Position numbers and translations under genes: made by a program | The notes under the pieces: model-generated | Database searches by the model: none | What the model saw: only the letters and a program-made list of their open reading frames with translations | Told to the model about the DNA's origin: nothing | Assembly (NCBI GenBank): GCA_037954325.1 | Contig: JBBMNZ010000015.1 | Coordinates: forward strand, 14,240,501-14,304,500 | DNA: 64,000 nucleotides | DNA from: Fistularia commersonii | Taxonomy: Eukaryota > Chordata > Actinopteri > Syngnathiformes > Fistulariidae | Reading direction: 5' to 3' | In this document: positions 25,576 to 37,500 of the stretch, in pieces | Position numbering within the stretch: position 1 is the first letter of the stretch | Layout of the letters: each line of letters begins with the position of its first letter

Positions 25576-28500
25576 GTAAGTGGATTCTGCTTCCGTTTCC
25601 CGGCGTCAGCCTCATTCCGGACGCAGAAACCGGGATTGTTTTTTTTTCTCCCCGCTGTCTCAGGAAGCTCCAGAGGACGCTGAGGAACAAGAGCCAGCTC
25701 AGGTACCTGACCGGAGAATGGTTCTACGAGACCAAGCAGCGCCGCCATCGGGAACGCATCCACGGCTCGGACCTCATCAGAGCCTCCATGAGATGCACCT
25801 ACAAACCCCTGACCATCGGTGAGGACACACCTCGTTGTTTCCTTCGGCCGGTTGCTGCCTCAAACTGAAATTGTGTCAGCTCACGGCGAGCACCACTTCC
25901 ATTCTGAAACTACTCTCAACTGAGTTGCACACTTTATTATTATATTATTATTGTTCATCTTTCTTGACTTATTGGTTTAAAGAGGCTGAAACGAACAACT
26001 AAAAGGGAGGAAACCGACTCCTGTGGCCGTCGGTGAGGTCGTGTTGCCAAAACTTGGATGATTCACAAGACAGGTTCAAACACAGTCCAACAGTTTCAAC
26101 ATTTTCAGTTTATTCTTCTGCATCGAGAGTATTTAGCAGTAATATAGAAGAGCCTTGTATATATATTAATATACTGTATATATGTACACACACACATACG
26201 TATACAGGACCGTCTCAGAAAATTAGAATATTGTGATAAAGTTCTTTATCTTCTGTAAAGCAATTACAAAAACAAAAATGTCATACGTTCTGGATTCATT
26301 ACAAATCAACTGAGATATTACAAGCCTTTTATTATTTTAGTATTGCTGATTATGGCTTACATCTTAAGAAAACTCAAACATCCTATCTCAAAATATTAGA
26401 ATTTTTATGAAAAAGTAATTTCTGTTTTTTTAATTGCATCACAGAAGATAAAGAACTTTATCACAACATTCTACTTTTCTGAGACAGCCATGTATGTATG
26501 TGCATGTATGTCCATACATACATGTGCACATGTATATGCCAGTGGTGGGCCGTCAGGGCCTGCAAAGCCTTCTCTGCTGGCCTAAAAAACAATCAGAATC
26601 ACAGACTGATTTTAATTGCAATTGAATCTTAACTATATTTTGAATCTCGAATCTGATTATAAAATTCCAAATGGTCTGTCTGACTCCTTTCATAGCTTTT
26701 TCCCGACTGTGCTGCTTCCAGACATTTATTTTCATTGAACAAAGAGCAATCAAATTTCAGCTGTTAGTTGTTGCCAGGCAGGGTCAAAGTCGAAGAAATC
26801 TTCCTGGAGGCCAGCAGAATCCGATTCATAGGTGCTCTGGTGAAAAATAAATGTCGATGAAACTGTTGCTTCAACTAATCAGATTTTGACTTGTGACACC
26901 GAGGCCTTCTTGAAGGCAACACTAACATCGAAGTGTCACACGCCTTTTGACTGGATCGTCAGGGAGCATATTAGCCAGAGTGAGCGGGCTGCATCTGTAG
27001 CGAGCTGCATGAACACAATTAAAGTTTGTGCAAAACTTTTCCTGGGGGAAACCAGAGTGCATCTAGAGCTTAGTGAGCAAGTGCGCAGGGAAGCACGGCT
27101 CCACAATGAAAAGGTGAAGAAAAATAGGGAAATCTTGAAAAGACTGACAGTTTTATAACCATATAACAGCTATTAAGGGGGTGAATGGAGCACTACTGAA
27201 GGTCTGGGTGGGAAATGCACGGCCCACCACTTGTACAACCGAAATGCAAGATTTTAGCTCTTTCTGAAGGAGCTACAAGTGAAAACGTCACGATGGCACT
27301 TTAAAATACGCAATATTTATTGCGCAAAGACGAGCGGAATGGAGGTTCTCACCATCGAATATCTTCATGATCAGGAAACGTTTAAGCGTACAGAGGGGAA
27401 GTCAGCGCTTGCTCTTTGCCAACATTTAAAGAACAAGTATCCTCCTTAAACCTTCTCCGTCACCCACTTTGAGAAGAGTAAATGTGAAGGGTGACAGGGG
27501 GGTTAATTATTAGTTATCTCAGTCAGTGATTTAACCTGAACATTAGATAATATTTGTGGATATTAACCCCTCTAAGTTCAGCCCAATAGTTCATTTCTTC
27601 TAATTTGGTATTTCTGAATTAGAGCGAACGGGAGTTGATTCTGTTTCCGTGTGTGTTGCAGTGGAGCTCACCAAGATTTTTCCAGAAGAGCCCAGTTTCG
27701 TCTGCAGCGACAACAAGGAGGTTTTTGTGCCGGCCGTTCTCTCGGGGCTGCTTCGGGAGCCTCGGGGGCAGGTGTGCACCGACAGGTGGGCACGAAAAGC
27801 GAATCCACCGCCCGTCCGTTTGTCGCATCGCCCCCGGGCAAAGCGCTGGAACCCCCAAGTTGCTCCATTAGCCATTAGCCATTAGCCATTAGCCACTAGC
27901 GCCTTGTTTGGCAGTTCAGCATATGAACGGGTGAATGCGGCCCAGTGTAAAGCAATCTGATGACCAATTACCATAATTTCCAAATTTTTTGGGATGAAAA
28001 TCCACCTATTATTGTTATTGAATTGTTGAGAATGATGATGGAGTCATCGTTAGACCTTTGAGAAGTGCATCCCCAGGGGGACTTTATCATTCTTGTACCG
28101 TGGCCCATCCCGTGTTGCAGCTTCGAAGCCAAACGGCTTCATTTATCTCAAATGAGACCATTTTTCCTGCTCTAACAGCTTTATATAATCCCCGTACTTC
28201 AGACTCTCAACACGTTGGGGTTGTAAAAAAAAACTCCCCGCGCAGAACAAACCATTGTGAGCTGGTGTTTGCTCGGTCCCCGCTGCAAGCGCCGTCACAT
28301 GCTGCGCCAAAAGAGTAGATTATTTGGGCGGGAGCGGCGGCGAGTGGAGTCATGCACACGAAAAATAGATACTCGGTAATTGGTCCGCGCGGTTCTCGCT
28401 AATCTTCTTACGAGGTCGGGTCTCACATGTTCATGTTTTGGCATCACACATCCTACAGATTTGAGTTCAGACTCATGGCAGGTGACGTGAGGACCGGTCT

Positions 28501-31500
28501 GCTGAACAGACACACGAAACATAAAGTGTATCGTAGCATCCGTGGAAACTCGTAATTCATAGTTCTCTTCCCTAAAAGTGCTCCCGGGGTTTTTTCGACG
28601 TGATTCACTTCAGGTCTGACCGTCCTTTATGTGTATTTGACTTATTCCGCACTGACGTAATGAGATGTGCTCATCCCGGGACGGGCCGGGGCCCTGTTAG
28701 GAGTAAATATTTCTCGGTTAAGACGCTCACCGTGAATCATGTGAGAACTGACCTCAACTTTCATCGCAGTCTGGAGTTGAACATTTGTAAAAAAAAAAAA
28801 AAAAGAAAAAAAGAAAAAAACACGCCCATGTTATCACAGCTTACATAAGAACAAGAGACCGTATTGTGGGGGTAATGAGATTATGATTTCTCTGATTGCC
28901 GACCAAATACTGTTGAGCAGGCGAGGTTATTAATCTGATGTAAGCATGATTTTTCACAACATTATTATATTTTCAAGTATTTTTCTTTGACTGAATGTTC
29001 TCTGTTTCATCAGGTGCTCTTATAAGACCCCGCAAGAGCCACATAAAGCATGTCTGCAGTCGCCCACAAAGGTACCAACCCGTCCGACCGGTTCGGATCT
29101 CGTGTGAATCTTTGTTTTCAGGTCTGCTTCGGTGTAATATTTTCTATTTCTTATTTTTTTTGTGTTGAAGCAAAGAAAAAATCCGTTCAACAGCGATTGC
29201 TCTGCTTGGCTCCCCGCTGGGGAAAAGGACGGCCAGGCGCAGGATGGAGCCGAGGATGAGAGACAGAAGCAAATCAACGGTTGGTGATGTTATTATCGTT
29301 CTCCGCAATTTCATCCATGTTTTTCGAGGGTGTTTTAATGAAATATCACGTGTTTTCAACTGAGCTCGATGGACAAATCCTGCGAAGAATTCCACGCAGA
29401 GCAACGTAAGTCTGGTTCGAGTGGCTCTCCGAAGATCCAGGGTGTGCGGCTTCTGTGCTTAAAAGCAGCATGTCGGCATGGGTGATGGTGGCACGGCGTT
29501 TTTTTTTTGTTTTTTTTTTAAATAAGCATGTTCTGGCATCTCATTTTAACGTTTCAAACTGGCTTTTTTTTAACAAGAAGGGGGAGAAAATAAGGTGAAA
29601 GTAGGTCAGGAGCAATGCTTAATCGCTCCTCGGAGGTTACCTCCGTTCAATGGGGCGCCAATATTCGCTTTCGCCGTGACGCTAGCCGGGGGGAGCGGAG
29701 CCGTTCCCAGGCCCCGTCCGAGCGCAGGGAAGTCCGAAGGCCGCCAGACCGGCGAGGGATTACACAGAAACACATTCCGGAGCCTTAATCTGCACTGCGT
29801 GACTCGTGGTTGCTGAAAATATCTCACAGCAGCTATGAAAACGTCGGGCCTCATTAGACAGGCCTCCTTCAGGAGACGTTTCTTCTGAGAGCCAATTCTT
29901 TCCACAAAGGTTTAGACGTTTAAGCAGGTTTTATCGTGGCTGTTGTTGTTTTCAAACCGGGATTTGTTACGTAAAACGGGGTTTGCTCAAAGCACACACC
30001 CACCACTCGGCCCTATAATACAACTGGACGATGTTTTTTCACCGTTTTTTCATACAAAGAGGGCAACATGTTGGCGCAACGGCTACAGCGAGAAAGTTCA
30101 ACGTTCTCCCCGTGGCTGGATGGGTTCCCTCTGGGTTCTCCGGGTTCCTCCCGCAGTCCAAAATTCATTGAAGACTCTAAATTGCCCAGATGTGTGAATG
30201 AGAGAGTTAATGGTCCAATGTCTCTTCATGTGTCGCCCTGTGACGGGTTGGCGATCGGTACAGGGTGAAACCAAAACGCTCATCTCCGAGGCAACAAAAC
30301 GTCTTTATGAGTCATAAAAAGGAACCCGTGGAAGACTTTGGCTAAAGCAACCCTGCATGATACGGGCCTACATTCAGCCGTGAAGCAATGAAAAGAGATT
30401 TAAAGGACAAAAAGGAAGTCATGGCGATGTGTGTTGTGCAGGGGTAAAAAACTATACACACAAAAACATAAAACAGGTCTATGCAGATATCAATTCTTAC
30501 CAATAATCCATTAAAAAGCAATATTGTCTTCTAAATAAAAATCTAAATAAAACACAATCTATGTTATTTATAGATCCATAATTTGCTTATTGCTGTGGAT
30601 AAACCTGTATCAGCTGCTTGGTGATCATCCTGTCATAGTTTAAGCAAATTATAGCAATAGAATAAATGGCGAAATAACAAAACTCACATATTGCGGGTTA
30701 AAATTGCATTTTTTTTCTCTTTCTTTCTTCCAGAACTTTGGTCAGATGCTGAGAAAGTATTTGACGCCATTATTTCTGATGCTATTAGCAACCAGCCGGA
30801 TCCTAGCATTGACCCTTTCGCCCAGGAAACCACTGAGCCGGCATTTGGAAAGATCAGCTCCGTCTCTCAGGACGGTTTGCTCGAGTGGGACAGTCAAGAA
30901 GGGATTCCGACCAATGGGGCGGCTCCGCGGGGAATCCTCAAATATTTGCCTACCTCTGCAGATAATCTGTTCTGTCACACGGACCCACAGAGTCCAGTGG
31001 TTCTGACTTCTCCCGCTGAGTCCTGGTTAGACAGGAAACAGGTGAGGTTCAGCTCTGGCGTCGCTCTGAGCAGAGCGGAGTGGCAGGACGGGAAGGAGCT
31101 CGGCGAGCACGGTTTGCTGGACGAGGATCCGGCCGATCCCGTCCCGACGGCGGACATCAGCGAGATCGAGAACGAGGTCGGGCGCGGGCCTCGGCACCCG
31201 CAGGATCACGCCGGCTCAAATGAAGACCCCGTTATTCACCAACACCTGCAGAAGAAACTCGCTGGCCGGCGGGAGGTGCAAATTGGTAAGAGTTTCATCG
31301 AAATAAGTTTTCAAATCAAATTCGCAAAGTCAATCATTTGTCTTTTCAATACTGTTGTTTACTGTAGCTTTATGCATGATATTTGCCAGGCTCGGCGGGA
31401 AAAGGGAAAGGAAACAATACCTGTATTGTGTCACCGGTGCTCTCTTTCACATCGCTATGGCAATATGGCTAATGTTGTGCAATCTGGCTCTAAAATTCTC

Positions 31501-34500
31501 TTTATTTCCAGACGCTTCCAGTCACGTCACTCGAATGGATGTTTACATTCGTTCAGTGCAGCAATGTTAATCACAGGCGGTACACAAGGGATTGTAAAAA
31601 AAAAAAAAAAAAAGCACAAGAACAACCAGTTCTTTATTTCCTCTTAACATATCCGGATTATAAAATGACAGTTATATATTGACTTTGGAATTCTATGATG
31701 CTGCACAAACTCCCAAAGCAACCTCTTGTCAATTTTAGTTTTATAAAGATAAAATGTAGATTACAGCAAACATCTGCATGGATGGTAACAGTCATTTCAG
31801 ACACTGAAAATTGTGTATTTGGTAATTTTTTTTTCCATAGTGATCGATAAAATATCATCTAAAAATGCTTAAGGCGAAAGTCAAGAGTGCCTATTAAAAG
31901 CCTAAATAACTCACCTGTGTTTAAAAGATTTACTAATTCAATGATCCTGTCATCTTGGCAGGTATCTCTGTGCACAGTCAACATCAGGAGCCCCTCCAAG
32001 TGTTGGCTCTCGACCCACCGGCGCAGGAATCGAATAAAACTTGTCACACGAGGAGCGAACCTGAAGAGGACGGTCGAAGTCAGTCCACCGACCGTCCCCT
32101 TGGACGCACCCCTCAATCAAGTAGCAAAGACATCTCACTCAATGCGAGGTCAGATAACGATCCGTCGTCTAATAGCGCCCCAGAGAATTCAATTCACGGC
32201 GCCTCGCCAAAGCCAAAACAAAGACTACTTGGAATTTTTAGAAGCCAGAAAGAGAGACTCGTCGAAGTGTTGAAGATTCCAAAGAAGGAGCAGTTAGTTA
32301 ATAACTTGGAAAACACGGCGATACTCCCAGAGGGCGCTGCCGATAGAGCTGCGAACATACCAGCGAGGACCAAAGAGGAGGCCAAACTCCCAGAAATGAC
32401 AGAGGTCAGAACCCTGCAGCTTACAGCGCTGCAGAAAACTCAGTTTAAAGACATCATAGACTCCGTGAACTCAGACACTCAGCGAAGAAGAACAGAGGGA
32501 AATGTTCCCGAGTCTCAGAGCTCGACAGATTCAGAAGGTTCCACAGTTCGGGAAAACACCGATCCAAAGTTGAAATTTATAAGAGCGCAGGCGACGCGTG
32601 AAGACGTCGCCGAGACGTGGATTCGACCGAACGTTCGCGCTAATTCCGACAAAGGTGGCGGCGACGACACCCTCTCGGCTTGCGCTGAAGTGACAGGGCA
32701 CGTCGCCGCTGCCAAGGCGTGGGGAGAATACGCATCCCTGGTCACCGAATGTGCCGTCGTTGAAGATCTGGCATCGGGGGATGGAACGTACAGAGCAGAT
32801 CCTGTCATGATCGACGAGGAGACGGATGATTCTTTATCAGACACTGAAATTCAGCAACCGAAGGAATGCATCCCATCACAGGAGGATAGCACCGTAGCCA
32901 TTCCCCAGCATGCTAATCGTACTCCTCAAGAGCACAGGCCGGCCAACATTAGTGATCTTAAACAGTTCTGGGAAAGGGAATACGTGGGGCAAAATTTACC
33001 AAATGCCACCGGCAAAGAAGTGCTCGACACACGACAACCCTCTGAAGGTGGAGGTAAGACCAAGGAAGAGGAATTGGCACAAATTCCTCCACGTAACTCC
33101 GGTTTCTCGAAACTTTTGGGAGTCACAGACCAGGGCTTTGTCAGTCCGAGTCCCGAAAGATCGCCACAGAGGAATTGTGAGGTCCCGCGGATGAAAACCC
33201 CCCAAGTCTCGGTCGGGTCTCAAGAGCGATCCCTTTCTCCAAGCAGATTCCAATATCTGAAATCGAAACAGCAAGAGGACGAAGTCAGGAAGAGTCCGTC
33301 TAAAACCTGCCACCCGAGGGTCCTACCTAGAGAATCCCTGAGTCCTAAGAAATCCAGACTGGAAGGTTCTCCTTTGAAAACATTTCCCATTGATATTGAC
33401 CCTCAGGTTAAGGTTCCTGAAGAGCAGGCAGGTAAACCCACCCCAGCTCCAAGACAGAGGAAGAGTCCTTCACATGAAGCCAGACAAAGCATACCGGTGG
33501 ACAACAAACCCTCCACAGAAACCACTTCCTCTTCTCCAGAGTCACATTTGAAGGAAAATGAGTCTTATTGGTGTGGCGGGAGTTCCTGCGCAGCGGCACT
33601 GAGTTCAGGGACGGTCACATGTCTCGCCAGATCGTTCATCCCTCAGGATTTTCAGCACTACCTTGGTCCAAATGAGAAGGCCTATGTACCTCCTTTCTGC
33701 CATGAAAAGGAGTCGCCTTGCATGGAGGTAAAAGATGGACACGGAGCACAAAATGCAGACGGCAGCCCTGCGGGATACCGTGGTGACGGCCTCGAGGACG
33801 GGAACCTGCCAGAATCCGGCTCGTGGAAGATGTGGAGTAAAGTTGCGAACTCCGGCCGAGAAGTAAAGAGCAAGACCCAGTCTCTGACCCGGGCAAGTTC
33901 AGGCAGTGAGCTCTAGAGTTCTCTCTCTATTTATATTTCATCGACATACAGTGCAGACCAGTCGCAAAAATGAAAAGCAAAAGCAACGTGATATCCAAGT
34001 GCGATTTGTCGCTGATCTCAGCATGTCAGTGCTGCACATTCCATCTATTCAGCAACATTCTCAACATGTAACGCACCGCGGCTCTTGTGTCGCCCCGTTT
34101 TTCCCCTCCAGTGCCTCGAAGAATTAATCCTCCGGTGCAGCTGCAAGCCGGATGACAAGAGAGAGAGCAGAATGTATGATTTCAGCGGCAAGGTGGCGTA
34201 GTGGTTAGCGCTTCCCTATTTCTGCTCTGACAGGGATTTTCCATCTTCTCTCTTCATGTTCTCCCCTTAGATTTCCTCCCACAGTCCCAAACATGCAGGA
34301 GGTTCTTTGGCGACCCTAAATTGTCAAGATGTGTGAAAGAGCACGTGAATGGTTGTATGTCTCTATGTGTGGCCCTGGAGCTGAATGGTGCCTGCCCGAG
34401 CGTGAATCCCGGCTCTAGCTTCCAGCAATTTGGTGACCCTGAGTGCAGATAATGAATGAATCTACGATTCCATGATGATACATGATTCCAGGAATTCTGC

Positions 34501-37500
34501 CTTCTAATGAAATCGTGTGCGGTCAAAACATTACCGTTAACTGGACACATCTAATTTCATCAGTCTCATTCCATTTGAAGCTCCATACTTACCTGTCCAG
34601 GTGAAGCCTCACACCAGTGAGTTCTCCGCTTTCCTCCCACAGTCCGACATGCAGGCGGTGGATTCTATATATAGACTCATGATTCATACCTACATGATAC
34701 GTAGATATGAGATGGTGCAGTGTCCTACTAAGTCTGCTTCCCAATTCTCCTTCCAAGTCCTTGCCTAAGTCTCCTTCCAAGTTTCCTTCTAAGTCTCCTT
34801 CAAGGTCTTCATCTAGGCTTGCTTCTAAATCTCCTTCTAAGTCTGCTTCTGAGTATCCGTCTTAAGTCTCCTCCCAAGTATTCATCTAAATCTCATTCTA
34901 AGTCTCCTTCCGATTCAGCTTCTAAGTCTTCATCTAAGTTTCCTTCCAAGTCCTCGCCTAAGTCTCCTTCCAAGTCTACATCTAGGCCTGCTTCCAAGTC
35001 TCCCTGTACTTCTGCTTCTAAGTATCTGTCTTAAGTCTCCTTCCAAGTCTTCTTCTTAGTCTCATTCCAAATCTCCTTCCAATTCTGCTTCCGAGTCTCC
35101 CTCTAAGTCTCCCTCCAAGTCTCCCTATAAGTCTCCTTCTAAGACTCCTTACAAGACTCCTTCTAAGTCTCCTTCCAGGTCTTCATCTAAGCCTGCTTTT
35201 ACTCTGCTTCTAAGTATCTGTCTTAAGTCTCCTTCCAAGTCTTCTTCTTAGTCTCATTCCAAATCTCCTTCCAATTCTGCTTCCAAGTCTCCCTCTAAGT
35301 CTTCCTCCAAGTCTCCCTATAAGTCTCCTTCTAAGACTCCTTACAAGACTCCTTCTAAGTCTCCTTCCAGGTCTTCATCTAGGCCTGCTTTTACTCTGCT
35401 TCTAAGTATCTGTCTTAAGTCTCCTTCCGAGTCTGCTTCGAAGTCTCTGTCTAAGTTTCCCTCTGAGTCTCCTTCCCATCCACATTGCAGTTTATGACTG
35501 GACACTTACAACGATAATATATGGAGTTCTGCTGTGTGTGACCTCGTCAACTTTTTTTGAAGCTGCTTCTGAAAAAAGCTGAAACTGTTTCGTGTGTGGC
35601 AGGTCACCACGACGATAAATCCGGCAAGGTCATGTCAGCTCTCAAGCGGTTGTCGTTGAAATCCGTGTCTTCGTCCAAAAGTCTGGACAACCTCACCTCA
35701 TCAACAAGTAAGAAGCGTATCTTTCCTCAGATACTCAAACATTGTCATTGAATATTTCTGTCGCGGATGTTTTCGAGATGAGGTATTGCTTTTGAAAAGT
35801 ACTGTCCTTTTGCCATGTGTGACAGGAGAGAAGAGAAGCAACAGCAACTCCACAGAGGAGATCAGTGGAAGGGTGCAAGAAGGTAGGAGTAGATATTTGA
35901 ACAACGCTAGGATACAGAAAGATTCTTTCAATCCTGCCAATCTTGCACTTTCTCCTCTTTCTCCGTAAGCCGCCTCAATCCCCACATCGAAGGAGATGAC
36001 AGCCAGCGTTTCAGTTCCTGCTCTTCAGTTGGACGAGGTCCATTGCAGAACGCATTTTTAATTTTTCAACGTTTCGGTGTCGAGAAGTAACTTCAAACCT
36101 GGGTTTTTCCGTGTGTCCTCGGACTCATCAGATGGACAGTGACAGCACGTTTGAGAGCTCCTTGGGTTGGAGACGAAACACCGGCAGCTCCACGTCCAAT
36201 ATCAGCCTCTCCTCTGGGATGGCCTCCATGTCCTCTGTGAGTCTGCACACAAGTTATGGTACACATCAGCGGTCGGGATATGGGTCCCAGACAATTTTGA
36301 GTTGAAAAAATAAAATCACAAAACACTTGTGATATTTCTTCATAATACTGTGTCATTTTAAAGTAAACAAAAATTATTTTGGAAGATAAATTTCACGGGT
36401 CACCCGTTGGTCAGGTCGGGAACCAATAACTTCCGAGCATGTCCCGGTCATTGTAAAGGTCAAGAAAATAATTTTATCGGATAGCCAACTAGTTTATCCG
36501 CTTCAAACCTTGGAACGGAAAAGATGGCGAAAAGAAAAAAAAAGACGATGATGCGCGGACAGAGGAATTTGCATTTTGATCTGCGGTATGTCTAATATGC
36601 AATGATAGTATTGCATCGATGAAACGGTCAAATATAAAGTGTCACTTTTAACAATTCCATACAGCACCAGAGGTTGCATTAAAAGTAAGACATTTTCAAT
36701 TTAATATACGTTTAAAATACTATATGGCTCTCAATGAAATATATTTAGAAATATTTGGCTTTTATGGCTTTTCCAGTGAAAAAGGTTCCTGACCCCTGGT
36801 ATAGATTATATATTCTATAATATATGTTACATTTACGTTTAAACCTCTAACAGAGGCTAATGTCAATTTTGGGGTAATTTCATATTTATTTGGAAATTTA
36901 AATAATATGTTCAACTTACTTCAGACCACTTTGTCATCAAATGAAATCTAGAAATAAATAGAAATAAAGAAATTATACATATACATATTAATAGTGTTCA
37001 TATACAGGTATGTACAGGACTGTCAAAAAATTAGAATATTGTGGTAAAGTTCTTTATCTTCTGTAATGCGATTAAAAAAGAAAAAAAAAACTTTTTCATG
37101 ATATTCAAATATTTTGAGATAGGATTTTTGAGTCCTCTTAAGATGTAAGCCATAATCAGCAATATTAAAATAATAAAAGTCTTGCAATATTTCAGTTGAT
37201 TTTTAATAAATCCAGAATGTATGACATTTTTGTTTTTGTAATTGCATTACAGAAGATAAAGAACTTTATCACAATATTATAAGTTTCTAAGACAGTCCTG
37301 TATACATATACATATGTATACATATATAACACTTACACTCATAGGTGTGCACTTACAGATTAAGAAGAAATTAACAAATATTAACAAGAAAGAAGTATTT
37401 GATATAAAAATTGTGTATTTTGATGACACTAGACAAGACTAATAATAGAACAGAATGGGATACAATAAATACAAAAAGTATAAAAAAGAATGCAAATAGA

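Noticed and set aside
31286..31647. Extension of the sytl2 exon 6 frame past its donor
   Set aside because: GTAAGA at 31286 is a good donor, and the exon 7 frame joins in phase; the extension runs into an A17 tract.
33906..33916. Stop codon after SSGSEL as the end of sytl2
   Set aside because: The bases GCA|GTGAGC form a donor in the phase that joins HHDDKSGK of exon 8 and the C2 exons; the stop lies in the intron.
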